DNA of 64,000 nucleotides from Sporomusa sp. KB1. Its GTDB lineage: Bacteria > Bacillota > Negativicutes > Sporomusales > Sporomusaceae. The notes below the pieces were generated by a model. That model had not been told where the DNA came from and did no database searches. It saw only the letters and a list, made by a program, of their open reading frames with translations. Position 1 is the first letter of the stretch. The number at the start of each line of letters is the position of its first letter. Positions 1 through 8,999 of this stretch are shown one piece after another. The position numbers were made by a program, and so were the translations under genes. Location of the stretch: assembly GCF_007830295.1 (NCBI RefSeq), contig NZ_VLKC01000002.1:2058558-2122557 (forward strand). Reading direction: 5' to 3'.

Positions 1-43
1 AGCCCTAAAAGTTTATTCTACATTTTCGGAGAGGTGTGATACC

Positions 44-1474
44 ATGAACAAAAACCCGTTATTGCCAAAATTACACTTGATTACAGAGGAATTTGGAACA
101 ACGCTGGCGGATATTGGCAATTTGTCAAAGTGTATTGAAGATGTAAAAAATGCAGCTTTAGATTCTGATACTGGGCCGGAAGATCCGGAAAATTTTAAAG
201 AATTAAGGGACCGGCTGGAAAAAGCTAACCGAAAACTTCCTCCTCTTTATCGTGAGGCGGTATTTAATCCTTATGTTAAATGCCTGGATGAATTAGGTGA
301 AGAAGGATTTAATAAAATCCTTCTTATGGATCGCATGAAAACTGGCTTGGCAGGTATGATGATTGATATTGCTCATGCCATTCTACAAAATGGCGAGGGA
401 TATTGCGAATGGGCTACAGATGCCTTTCAGGAAGTTGTCAGCGATATTTATGACGGATTTTTAAGTTCTGAAAACAGAACCGGGGTAAAGCCACCGGACA
501 AATGTGTGATTCCACCTCTTGTAAAATGGGGAAATCCTAATTTTGGCCCGTATACGTGGCCGATAGACGCCACTACAACTTTTGAGATACAAACATCAAT
601 TGTAAATCTTCCGCCCGCTAATGCTAAAGGGGGGCTCCTCGCTTGGGCTACACTAGGGCATGAAACCGGAGGACATGACATTTTACATGCAGACACCGGA
701 TTAACCGCTCAATTACAAGAAGCTGTTCGTTCTGCGCTGAAAGAAAAAAACATTGGTCATGGACTACCCGAATATTGGTCTGCCAGAATTGATGAAACAG
801 CTTCCGATATTTTAGGAATACTCAATATGGGTCCGGCGGCAGGGATCGGATTAATTGGATATTTTCGCGGGTTAAATTATGCGTATATAGGTAAGCCTGT
901 TCTCAGAAACAATGGACCCGAATCTGACCTACATCCCGCAGATATTCTCAGGGGTTACCTGGCTGCCTCAGCGGTAGGACTGCTTAATTTCAGTGGTGCA
1001 GACAATTGGGCAAAAATTATTGAAGCTGAAACCAATAAAGATCTTTCGGAAATCAACATTGCAGGGGAAAAAATAAATGTCGAAGACGCCCGGGAATCCA
1101 CCAAAATTGTTGCGTCCACGATTATGCGTACAACATTGCAAAGCTTGGAAAATCATAATTTGGCGCAGATCCAAAACTGGTATAATCAGGATGAAAACAT
1201 TACTAATTACTTACGTTCTCTATTAATTACGGATAATCCATTGCCTATAGATTATAAACAAAATATTTATGCAACCCATGTGGTTGCCGCCGCTGTTATG
1301 GCCGCCCTTGTCAAAGACGCCGACATCCCGTCCATATTTAAACGCATGCAGGCTATTTTGAAGACGATGCATGATGGTAACCCGTCATGGGGGCCCTTAT
1401 ATGTACAGTATTCAGGTAACATTGTACCATGCGTAGTTTACTCCAGGTCTATCGAATATCCATTTACTGAATGA
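44..1474 (+). CDS. HExxH-motif protein, putative zinc metallopeptidase-like
   Basis: A 476-residue protein that I cannot assign to a named family. It has no signal peptide or membrane segment, so it is probably cytoplasmic. Residues 206-212 read HETGGHD, an HExxH zinc-binding motif, and about 40 residues further on RIDETASDILG supplies an ExxxD. That pair is the arrangement of gluzincin metallopeptidases, so H206, H211 and the later Glu could bind zinc with E207 catalytic. The ATG follows GGAGAGGTG at a normal distance, and a terminator closes the gene, which looks monocistronic within the window. A metal-binding role without proteolysis is equally possible. Confidence 0.75.
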   Translation: MNKNPLLPKLHLITEEFGTTLADIGNLSKCIEDVKNAALDSDTGPEDPENFKELRDRLEKANRKLPPLYREAVFNPYVKCLDELGEEGFNKILLMDRMKTGLAGMMIDIAHAILQNGEGYCEWATDAFQEVVSDIYDGFLSSENRTGVKPPDKCVIPPLVKWGNPNFGPYTWPIDATTTFEIQTSIVNLPPANAKGGLLAWATLGHETGGHDILHADTGLTAQLQEAVRSALKEKNIGHGLPEYWSARIDETASDILGILNMGPAAGIGLIGYFRGLNYAYIGKPVLRNNGPESDLHPADILRGYLAASAVGLLNFSGADNWAKIIEAETNKDLSEINIAGEKINVEDARESTKIVASTIMRTTLQSLENHNLAQIQNWYNQDENITNYLRSLLITDNPLPIDYKQNIYATHVVAAAVMAALVKDADIPSIFKRMQAILKTMHDGNPSWGPLYVQYSGNIVPCVVYSRSIEYPFTE

Positions 1475-1499
1475 TGGGGACTACTAACTGCGAAAATGG

Positions 1500-1541
1500 C
1501 CACAACCTTTGCGAAAATGCAGGGGTTGTGGTTTTGCTTTT
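1500..1541 (+). terminator. Rho-independent terminator
   Basis: CCACAACC pairs with GGTTGTGG across a 16-base loop and is followed by TTTTGCTTTT. It sits 26 bases after the stop of the HExxH gene. Confidence 0.75.
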
Positions 1542-2032
1542 GCATGTAGTTAGGAGTTCATAGTAGGTGTTTTCAAAAAAGATAGTGCTATTTTTCGTAT
1601 GGAAAAGGAGGAGAGAATGCCTGTGATTGTGTGAGGGCACAGAGGCGTGTTTTAAATAGGCTTATAAAAGAAATTTTTTAACAAGTGGTAAATCATACTA
1701 TGTTATAATTAAATTCAGGGGTACTACCAATTACACTCTACACGGTAGGGGCGATTCCTCTAGATAAATGGGTAGCATCCCGAATAAACCTCACATAGGA
1801 AAGGGGAGAATATATCTACCTAAAAAGAGTGGAAAATGAAGGATGTCAGCAACCTGTCCCCATGGCACCCTGGGAAAAACAGGTAGTAAGCCTCAAGGTA
1901 TGTTATTTTTGGCTCTATATGACGTAATTCTGCCGCCGACTAGCGAATAAATAAAAGAGGATTTTTCCGGTTATTGAGTGATAAAGAACGCGGGGAAAGT
2001 ATCGATATTGATTTTTAAACAGAGGTGAGGAT
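1542..2032 (+). other. Long untranslated leader before the Crp/Fnr gene; possible structured RNA
   Basis: About 490 bases hold no convincing gene. From roughly 1720 to 1915 the sequence is rich in short complementary blocks, for example AACCTGT at 1851-1857 with ACAGGT at 1879-1884 enclosing CCCATGG/CCTGGG, and GGTACTACC near 1721 with GGTAG near 1745. It could be a structured leader of the regulator gene at 2033. I compared it mentally with TPP, cobalamin, T-box, lysine, c-di-GMP and fluoride riboswitch consensus elements and found no match, so the assignment stays open. Confidence 0.3.
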
Positions 2033-2689
2033 GTGGAGTCATCTTGGACTTCAGAAGAGTTAACTCTGATATTGAAGAGTGGGCATCTACGGAAGTTCCC
2101 AAAGAACCAGATCATTTTTTACGCAGGGGCAGTTTGCAATGAAATATATTATATTGACAAAGGGTGGGTCAATATTTATAGCATGACAGACGAAGGTAAA
2201 CGGGTTTCTGTAGGACTTAGAAGCAAGGGTGAATTTGTTGGTATCTCTGAAATATTTTGCCGGAGCTCATGGCAATGCTTTGGACAAGTGTTAGCAGAAG
2301 TCGACGTCTATGCTATTGAACTCAAAAATTTGTATGTTATTTTAGATAAACATCCCAGCATACTTCGTAAGTTTTTGACATTAACGGCACACCGCCTCCA
2401 GGAGGCAAATACAACTATGCTCAACTATGTCTGCAAACAGGCGCCGGGTAGGCTGGCACTGACCCTCCTCAATCTAGCGGAGAAATCTAGCAACAAAAAG
2501 AATGATAAAGTAAAGGTGTCTATCAAATTAACGCAGGAAGAGCTCGCTGCCATTATCAGTACCACACGGCAGTCGGCGGGTCGCATTATGAATTCCTTTA
2601 AAAAACTTGGATGTATAGAAATGAAAGGCAGGCAAATAGAGGCAATTTATCCGGACAAACTGAGAGCAAAATCCCTAGGGGAAATATAA
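2033..2689 (+). CDS. Crp/Fnr-family transcriptional regulator
   Basis: A 218-residue two-domain regulator. Residues about 10-125 form the cyclic-nucleotide-binding-like beta roll (IIFYAGAVCNEIYYIDKGWVNIYS ... GEFVGISEIF). A helical linker and a C-terminal winged helix-turn-helix follow (TQEELAAIISTTRQSAGRIM, about residues 163-185). The GTG start follows GAGGTGAG. Length and layout are normal for the Crp/Fnr superfamily. The N-terminal cysteine cluster of oxygen-sensing FNR is absent, so an iron-sulfur oxygen sensor is unlikely; the effector is unknown. The gene has a long leader, is followed by a strong terminator, and lies upstream of the LarA-like/MFS pair, which it might control. Confidence 0.88.
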   Translation: MESSWTSEELTLILKSGHLRKFPKNQIIFYAGAVCNEIYYIDKGWVNIYSMTDEGKRVSVGLRSKGEFVGISEIFCRSSWQCFGQVLAEVDVYAIELKNLYVILDKHPSILRKFLTLTAHRLQEANTTMLNYVCKQAPGRLALTLLNLAEKSSNKKNDKVKVSIKLTQEELAAIISTTRQSAGRIMNSFKKLGCIEMKGRQIEAIYPDKLRAKSLGEI

Positions 2690-2762
2690 TATATGCTGCA
2701 AGTTGAACTTTAATGAGTCGCTTCAAAAACAGTAAAAAGTGTACAACCATTCCAGCTTATCG

Positions 2763-2818
2763 AAGGAAAAAAACGTATGAGTAAAATGAAAATTTTACTC
2801 ATACGTTTTTTCCTTTTG
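2763..2818. terminator. Strong bidirectional terminator
   Basis: A long perfect stem with arms AAGGAAAAAACGTATGAGTA and its complement around TGAA, A-rich on the left and T-rich on the right. It ends the regulator transcript and could also work in the opposite direction. Confidence 0.85.
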
Positions 2819-2970
2819 GAAATGTAACTTACTTTACATTATATTGGTTTTTGATAAGCACTAAGATGTCAAGCAAATAACAGAAAAATTTTGAATAGAG
2901 TGTTATTATGAATAAGTCAGATAATTACGTATTAGTGTTGTATTGCAGCATTCTTAGCCCGTAAGAAATA

Positions 2971-3006
2971 ATTGTTCAATTAATCGCGATTATTTATCAG
3001 AACAAT
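2971..3006. promoter_or_regulatory. Nested inverted repeat, candidate operator of the LarA-like operon
   Basis: An outer inverted repeat, ATTGTTC (2971-2977) with GAACAAT (3000-3006), surrounds an inner perfect palindrome AATCGCGATT (2982-2991). It lies 44 bases before the LarA-like start codon, where a regulator would act. The adjacent Crp/Fnr protein is a candidate binder, but the site does not match the canonical TGTGA-N6-TCACA or TTGAT-N4-ATCAA motifs. Confidence 0.45.
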
Positions 3007-3049
3007 AACTATATTTTTTGAGGTAAAAAATTGAAACGGGGGCGAATTA

Positions 3050-4315
3050 ATGCTAGAAAATTATTTAACAGGTATACCTTTACCGAGAATGGTCAAAGTA
3101 CGACAAAATTTTTCAGCGGGGCATATTGCTAATTTGCAAGCTGCTGTGAGCGAACAATTAGCTGGAAAAGAGATTGCTCAGCTTATTAAACCGGGTGCTC
3201 GCATTGCTGTTTTAGTGGGTAGTCGTGGAATTGCGAAGATTGATGATATAGTGGCAATTACCGTTAGAGAATTGAAAAGGCAGGGGGCAGAGCCTTTTAT
3301 TGTTCCGGCCATGGGAAGCCATGGAGGAGCAACTGCCGAGGGGCAGATCGAAGTATTGCAGAGTTTAGGTATTACGGAAGAGAAAGTCGGTGCGCCGATT
3401 ATATCTTCCATGGATACTGTTGAACTTGGACGAGCAAGCTCCGGCTTACCGGTTTATTTCGATCGCAATGCTGCTGGTGCCGATGGGATTATTCCTATTG
3501 CCAGAGTTAAACCCCACACTGCGTTTCGTTATTACCATGAGAGCGGTGTCATAAAAATGCTTACAATTGGTGCCGGTAAGCAGCGTGGTGCCAGTGCACT
3601 GCATTCAAGGTTTAGTGTAAATGGTTTTGGGCCGTTACTGCATGCAGCTTATCTGCAAGTTTGCCGCAAATTGCCGGTTTTATTTGGTTTGGCTATTGTT
3701 GAAAACGCGCAAGAGCAGGTGGCGATGATTGAAGCCATACCCCAACAGTTAATTGAAAAAAGAGAGCCTGAGCTTTTACAAAAGGCATTTGAGCTAATGC
3801 CGAAGATACCGTTTACTAATTTTGATGTGTTAATTGTTGATCAATTGGGTAAGAACATTAGTGGTGACGGTATGGATCCCAATATTACCGGACGCTATGC
3901 TGTCGACATAAAAGGGGATCTTGCTTATCAACGACTTGTGGCGCTTGACCTTACGCCGGAAACAGAAGGTAATGCTTTAGGTGTCGGTATGGCAGATATA
4001 ACCACCCGTAAGCTGGTTTCAAAAATTGACTATGAAAAAGGCTATATGAATGCCTTTACATCGAAAATTGTGTTAGCAACGGTCAAAATACCAATGACGC
4101 TGGAAAGTGACCGGGAGGCGATTGCGGCAGCAGTACAGACCTGCGTTTGTGTTGAACCAGGGCAGCATAAGGTGATTCGAATAAAAAATACGTTGGAAAT
4201 TAGTGAGCTGGAAATTTCGGAAACATTGTTAGCCGAAGCGAAACAGAAAGATGGCCTGGAGATATTGGGGCAACCATTGGCAATGAATTTTGATTCTAAG
4301 GGCAACCTGCTATAG
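3050..4315 (+). CDS. LarA-like protein (lactate racemase N-terminal domain family, DUF2088)
   Basis: A 421-residue protein related to the nickel-dependent lactate racemase LarA. The N-terminal half carries the family motif GSHGGATAEGQ (about residue 87) and PHTAF with K-x-LTIGAGKQRGA (about 160-185), where LarA has the histidine and lysine that hold its nickel-pincer cofactor. It is more distant from LarA than the second homologue at 61098-62357, so the substrate may be another 2-hydroxy acid, or the protein may not be a racemase. ATG start after GGGGGCG. It lies 35 bases upstream of an anion-type MFS carrier and the two probably form an operon for uptake and conversion of an organic acid. 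Confidence 0.75.
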   Translation: MLENYLTGIPLPRMVKVRQNFSAGHIANLQAAVSEQLAGKEIAQLIKPGARIAVLVGSRGIAKIDDIVAITVRELKRQGAEPFIVPAMGSHGGATAEGQIEVLQSLGITEEKVGAPIISSMDTVELGRASSGLPVYFDRNAAGADGIIPIARVKPHTAFRYYHESGVIKMLTIGAGKQRGASALHSRFSVNGFGPLLHAAYLQVCRKLPVLFGLAIVENAQEQVAMIEAIPQQLIEKREPELLQKAFELMPKIPFTNFDVLIVDQLGKNISGDGMDPNITGRYAVDIKGDLAYQRLVALDLTPETEGNALGVGMADITTRKLVSKIDYEKGYMNAFTSKIVLATVKIPMTLESDREAIAAAVQTCVCVEPGQHKVIRIKNTLEISELEISETLLAEAKQKDGLEILGQPLAMNFDSKGNLL

Positions 4316-4350
4316 CCTTGGAATAATTTAAATTACAAAAGGAGGCAATT

Positions 4351-5673
4351 ATGACTAACACCGTATTTACCGAAGAAATGCAAAACAAGCTTATGACCAA
4401 ACTGCGATGGAAAATAGTACCTTATATTATGCTGCTTTACGTAGTATCTATGATGGACAGGCTTTGTATCAGTTTTGGGGCACTGCAGATGAACAAGGAA
4501 CTGGGTATAAGTGCAAGTGCCTTTGGGATTATTGCCGGGATTTTCTTTATATCCTATTTCTTTTGCGAAGTACCCAGTAATGTGCTCATGCATAAAGTGG
4601 GTGCCCGTGTCTGGATTACCCGGATACTGATCACTTGGGGCATCGTAACGATCGGTACTGCTTTTTCCGATACAGCAACGCATTTAGCAATTTGGCGCTT
4701 TTTACTCGGTGTGGCGGAAGCAGGTTTTTATCCTTGTATGATTTTGTATTTAACATTATGGTTTCCAGCTAAACATTTAGGACGGACAATATCGTTATTT
4801 ATGTGCGGTATGGCTATTTCTAACATCTTGACCGGCCCACTTTCCACCTGGATCATGGATAATGTTGCTTGGTATGGTATGTCAGGCTGGCGCTGGATGT
4901 TTATTATTGAGGGTATACCCGCAGTTGTTTTGGGAATAACCACTTTCTTCGTATTAACTGACAGACCTGAGCAAGCTAAATTTTTAACTCAGGAAGAAAA
5001 GGATTGGCTGATAGCAGAACTGCAACAGGAGCATGAAGCAAAAAGCAAGAAGCTGCAAGTTTCAAAATGGGCTGTGTTTTCTCAACCGCGCATCTGGTAC
5101 ATGTGTGTTCCTTATCTGTGCTATATTATGGCACTATACGGCCTGGGAATGTGGATGCCGCAAATTCTACGTGCTTTATCGCAAACACTTACCAATTTTC
5201 AAATTGGTCTTATTTCGACTTTGCCGTATATAGTTGGCGTAATTGCCATGGTGCTTGTTGCCAGGCATTCGGATAAGACGGAAGAACGGCGCTATCACGT
5301 AGGTATTCCTATCCTTTTCAGTTTTTTCAGCTTGATCGCGTTGACTATGACGAAAGATTTATGGCTGTCAATGTTGTTTATTTGCATTAGCACGGCGGGC
5401 ATATATAGTTTCGTAGGTACTTACTGGACGTTGCCCAGCTCATTTTTAAGCGAGGGAACGGCAGCAGTAGGTATCGGTATTATTAATTCCGTCGGCAATC
5501 TCGGTGGCTTTTTCGGGCCATATGCTGTAGGTTTTCTAAAAGATATGACAGGATCAACATCGGCCGGAATGTATGTGTTGGCAGGTTTTGCTTTATTTGC
5601 AACAATATCAGTTTTAGCTATTCCTGAAAAAGAGGTTGCGATTAGAACGCAAAACAGTAATATAAAGACTTGA
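4351..5673 (+). CDS. MFS transporter, anion:cation symporter type
   Basis: A 440-residue inner-membrane carrier with about twelve hydrophobic segments. The N-terminus (KLRWKIVPYIMLLYVVSMMDR) and the conserved DR and VGARVWITR elements in the first loops resemble the ACS family, which imports organic anions such as galactonate, tartrate and hydroxyphenylacetate. The start follows AAAGGAGGC, 35 bases after the LarA-like gene, and a strong terminator follows. The pairing suggests the substrate is a hydroxy acid handled by the LarA-like protein; that is inference. Confidence 0.87.
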   Translation: MTNTVFTEEMQNKLMTKLRWKIVPYIMLLYVVSMMDRLCISFGALQMNKELGISASAFGIIAGIFFISYFFCEVPSNVLMHKVGARVWITRILITWGIVTIGTAFSDTATHLAIWRFLLGVAEAGFYPCMILYLTLWFPAKHLGRTISLFMCGMAISNILTGPLSTWIMDNVAWYGMSGWRWMFIIEGIPAVVLGITTFFVLTDRPEQAKFLTQEEKDWLIAELQQEHEAKSKKLQVSKWAVFSQPRIWYMCVPYLCYIMALYGLGMWMPQILRALSQTLTNFQIGLISTLPYIVGVIAMVLVARHSDKTEERRYHVGIPILFSFFSLIALTMTKDLWLSMLFICISTAGIYSFVGTYWTLPSSFLSEGTAAVGIGIINSVGNLGGFFGPYAVGFLKDMTGSTSAGMYVLAGFALFATISVLAIPEKEVAIRTQNSNIKT

Positions 5674-5728
5674 TATCTAAAAACTGCTGCGAAAATTTAA
5701 TATGATTCTATACTTGGCAATAAATAGA

Positions 5729-5765
5729 ACAGTAATCCAGCTGAAAAGCTGGATTACTGTTTTTG
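5729..5765 (+). terminator. Rho-independent terminator of the LarA-like/MFS operon
   Basis: ACAGTAATCCAGCT and its exact complement enclose GAAA, followed by TTTTT. A 14-base perfect stem. Confidence 0.9.
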
Positions 5766-6359
5766 GAGTAAGACATAGATGGTAGTACTGTCTTTATGCC
5801 ACAGGCTGGACGCAACCACTGTCCCCGTGGCATGTCCTGGACAAAATTGAATATAGTGCCCCCTTTTTTAAAAAACGCATATTCCCTTTGCCTTGCCGGT
5901 CTTAAAGACAACATTTCGTAAGCCGTACGTTTGCTAAAAGGCTGCGTGAGCTGTGCGGCTTTAACTTAGACAGTTTTGAGTTAACTGAAACAGAAGTAAG
6001 GTAGCCGGTGATATCCGCATGCTGGTTCATTAAGTGAAAGCCAAAGACGGTTCTTTCGACAATAAGAAAAAGGACAGCAGTCAGAAGAGGCTACGAACTA
6101 CACGGAATAGTTCGTAGCCTCTTCTTCGTGACTTTCATTAGCGGCTTGCTAAATGATCGATCTGGACAATCATCCGGCTTACCGTATGAAATCAGACCTG
6201 CTTCAAGGGCGGCAGTGGGCGGCTATATTGGAAACTGTGGTTCTAAAGTGAAATAATTCAGCAGGATTGTCATAGTAAGACAGCGTGATTGTCCTATCCA
6301 GACTCAACATAGCTGAGGTATACTCAAAAATAAATAACAAGGGATATGGATAACGGGGA
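5766..6359 (+). other. Gene-poor stretch with decayed coding fragments
   Basis: About 590 bases without an intact gene. One open stretch at 5924-6004 encodes a protein-like sequence (RTFAKRLRELCGFNLDSFE...) that ends at a stop but has no start. A 32-codon frame at 6153-6251 begins MIDLDNHPAYRMKSDLLQG. Between them is a long hairpin at about 6084-6124 (AGAGGCTACGAACTA with its complement). These look like remnants of older genes or a mobile element. The stretch also includes GACGGTTCTTT near 6050, a fragment of the dispersed GGGACGGTT repeat. Confidence 0.4.
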
Positions 6360-8783
6360 GTGGAGGAAGTGCAAAAAAAAATCTTAAGAAGGAAAATTCT
6401 ACTTGCGCTATGTTTGGGAAGTATGTTTACAATACAACCTGCTTATGCTGCTGAAGTAGGATATAGCGTCCCAGGCGATAATGTTACCTTAAATACCAGT
6501 GAAATTTCGATTACAAAAACGGCTACTGATTATATTAATGTAATTGGTGTTTCCAATAGAGAGTATAGTAATTTTATTCTTGGTAATCCGCTAACGACGA
6601 TTACGGCAGAGGCAAAATCAACATCTTGGTATGCGGACGCATATGGAATATATAATTATGGTATTGGTGCAACAACAAGTGTAAGTGGATCTGCTGCTAT
6701 AACAGCAACCGCAACAAGTGGTAGTGATACGTCTTTCAATGCGAGTACGAATGCGCATGCGTATGGGATATATAATTATGGCACTAATGCGACAACAAAT
6801 GTAAGTAAAGATGCCGCTATAATAGTAAAAGCAACAGGTGGTAGCAGCGATACGACTGGTTTTTTTGCGACTGCGGATGCGGATGTATACGGGATATATA
6901 ATTATGGCACTGATGCAACAACACGCATAAGTGGAGATGCCGATATACAAGTAGAAGCGACAGGTGGCAGCGCCACGTCTAATTCTAGCGCGACTGCGAA
7001 TGCATATGCGTATGGGATAGATAATTCTGGTGATGCTGCAATAACAACTATAAGCGGAGATGCCGCTATAACAGCAACAGCAACAGGTGGTAGTGCTGCA
7101 AGTACGTATGCGTATGCGGCTGCATATGCATATGGGATATATAATTCTGGTACTGGCATAGTCAGCCTCGAAAAAAATGCAACTATCAGGGCAACGGCGA
7201 CCGCAAATAGTGAGGATACCTATGCGTATTCCTTATATGCAACCGGTGGGACGATCAATATTAATCAAGCTGACGGAAATCCTTATACCATCAAACTCAC
7301 CGGTGATGTGGTGGCAACAGGCGGCCTCATCAATCTTAACTTGAATAACAGCAGTTCTTTTCTGCAAGGCAATGTCGTGACAAGCGGTAGTGGTACCGTA
7401 AATCTGACTCTGACCAACAATGCCGTATGGCAGCCCGTCTATGATAACCGAAATGGTATCATTACATATAATAGTAGTCTTTATTCTACAACTCTAAACA
7501 CCATTAATGCCCTTAATCTAGCTGGCGGCATTGTCAATTTAACCTGGGATAATGCAAACAGGACAAGCTCCTATAGGAACCTGGCTATTACCACCTTGAA
7601 TGGTATGGGAGGTACCTTTACTATGAATACTGATGTGGCGAATAATACGGGCGATATCATTACAATTGGCACCTTAAGTTCAGCAAGTAATCTAAAAGTA
7701 GCAGTTAACTATGACAGCAGCCTGGCGGCAATTACCCAGCCGACCACCTTGTATAGCTCCAGTTATACTCCAATCAGCGTAATCACAGGAGGCAGCAACC
7801 TAACCGTAACCGGAGTCACCACTGATAGTGGTGCGTATTCCCTTACCCCTAATTTTAGCGGAACCACCTTGACGAGTCTTGCTATCGGAGCCAGCAGCAA
7901 TACCAAAGCAGCCGCAAGTTCAGCCAGTGGACAGGCAGAGCTGATGCAGACCAGCGTCAATCATCTAAGAAAACGTCTTGGCGACCTGCGGAATGCACCC
8001 GGGAAAGAAGACGGTATCTGGGCAAGGGTATATAGCGGTGATGTGACTAATAACAAATATACCCCTGTAGAATCCGATTACAAGGGCATGCAGATGGGTT
8101 ATGATAAGAGCAGACAAACGAGCGATGGCAGAATCTACACCGGTGGCGCATTAAGCTACACCAAGGCCGATAACAGTTTTTATCATGGCAGCGGAGATAG
8201 TGAGGTCAGTGATGTGGCTTTATACCAAACCTGGCTGGGTAAAGACGGGCACTATTACGATATTATCGCCAAACATGGCTGGTTAAGCAGTAATTATCAT
8301 GTCACTGACTTAAGCAACAACTACTCCACGGCAGACTATAGCACCGGTACAGATAGTTTATCTGTGGAATATGGCTATAAAAAACAACTGACAAATGGTT
8401 GGTATCTCGAACCGCAGACAGAATTAACTTTTGGGCATTTTAACAGCGTCAATTATACAACAAGCTCAGGCTTGAAGGTAAAACAAGACAGCCTGACTCG
8501 CCTAATCGGCAGAATAGGTTTTGGCGCAGGGAAAAAATTAAATAATGTGACTCAACTGTATACATCGCTGTCGGTTTTACATGAATTTAAAGGCGAACAA
8601 AATATCAAAGCAGATAATTTAAACTATAACCAGTATTTAAGTGGCACGTGGTACGAATTTATCCTGGGAGCCACCGCAAAACTAAGTGACCACAGCAATG
8701 GCTATATCAACGTAGAGAAACTGTTCGGCGGCGATATCAGCAGTAACTGGCAGTTAAATGCCGGGTGCCGGTGGAGTTTTTAA
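6360..8783 (+). CDS. Type V autotransporter (autotransporter beta-barrel outer-membrane protein)
   Basis: An 807-residue surface protein. It has a Sec signal peptide (basic KKILRRK, hydrophobic ILLALCLGSMF, cleavage near AYAAE). The passenger is Gly/Ala/Thr-rich: residues about 95-265 contain five roughly 40-residue repeats around YGIYNYGTxATTxxSGDAAI, then beta-helix-like sequence to about 520. A C-terminal barrel domain (about 540-807, from SVNHLRKRLGDLR) ends in the final aromatic residue WSF recognised by the Bam machinery. This proves an outer membrane, which among Firmicutes fits Negativicutes. Start is uncertain: GTG at 6360, or GTG at 6369 which overlaps GGAGG too closely. Function of the passenger (adhesion or other) cannot be read from sequence. 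Confidence 0.9.
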   Translation: MEEVQKKILRRKILLALCLGSMFTIQPAYAAEVGYSVPGDNVTLNTSEISITKTATDYINVIGVSNREYSNFILGNPLTTITAEAKSTSWYADAYGIYNYGIGATTSVSGSAAITATATSGSDTSFNASTNAHAYGIYNYGTNATTNVSKDAAIIVKATGGSSDTTGFFATADADVYGIYNYGTDATTRISGDADIQVEATGGSATSNSSATANAYAYGIDNSGDAAITTISGDAAITATATGGSAASTYAYAAAYAYGIYNSGTGIVSLEKNATIRATATANSEDTYAYSLYATGGTININQADGNPYTIKLTGDVVATGGLINLNLNNSSSFLQGNVVTSGSGTVNLTLTNNAVWQPVYDNRNGIITYNSSLYSTTLNTINALNLAGGIVNLTWDNANRTSSYRNLAITTLNGMGGTFTMNTDVANNTGDIITIGTLSSASNLKVAVNYDSSLAAITQPTTLYSSSYTPISVITGGSNLTVTGVTTDSGAYSLTPNFSGTTLTSLAIGASSNTKAAASSASGQAELMQTSVNHLRKRLGDLRNAPGKEDGIWARVYSGDVTNNKYTPVESDYKGMQMGYDKSRQTSDGRIYTGGALSYTKADNSFYHGSGDSEVSDVALYQTWLGKDGHYYDIIAKHGWLSSNYHVTDLSNNYSTADYSTGTDSLSVEYGYKKQLTNGWYLEPQTELTFGHFNSVNYTTSSGLKVKQDSLTRLIGRIGFGAGKKLNNVTQLYTSLSVLHEFKGEQNIKADNLNYNQYLSGTWYEFILGATAKLSDHSNGYINVEKLFGGDISSNWQLNAGCRWSF
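6640..7160 (+). repeat. In-frame tandem repeats of the autotransporter passenger
   Basis: Five copies of a 110-130 base unit encoding a GI(Y/D)N(Y/S)G core followed by a Thr/Ala-rich strand and GD/DAAI. The copies differ at many bases, so they are old repeats in a beta-helix scaffold. Copy number may vary between strains. Confidence 0.75.
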
Positions 8784-8954
8784 GCCAAAAGAAATTCATA
8801 TCGCACGAATAGGGAACGCCACTTTAGTCTGCCGTTCCCCTGATCGGAATAATATTTAGTGGAGCTGGTTTTTCATGTCACCGGAAAAAATACATTGGAC
8901 GGAGAAACACCAATAGTATTGCACCTACACAGTGGTTACAGTCTATTTTTGTTG

Positions 8955-8960
8955 TATAAT
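8955..8960 (+). promoter_or_regulatory. Promoter -10 box of the nitroreductase gene
   Basis: TATAAT lies 40 bases before the start codon; TGGTTA at 8933-8938 is a weak -35 at 16 bases spacing. Confidence 0.5.
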
Positions 8961-8999
8961 AATGAAGGTAGCAACTAAAAAGACAATGAGGTGAAATAC

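Noticed and set aside
5708..5914. Minus-strand 68-codon frame in the gene-poor stretch
   Set aside because: It begins inside decayed sequence, ends in the terminator of the MFS gene and has no RBS.
6640..7160. Regular spacing that could suggest a CRISPR array
   Set aside because: The units are in-frame coding repeats of the autotransporter passenger with diverged copies and no constant-length spacers.
8812..8839. Hairpin GGGAACG/CGTTCCC after the autotransporter
   Set aside because: No T-run follows, so it is not convincing as a terminator.
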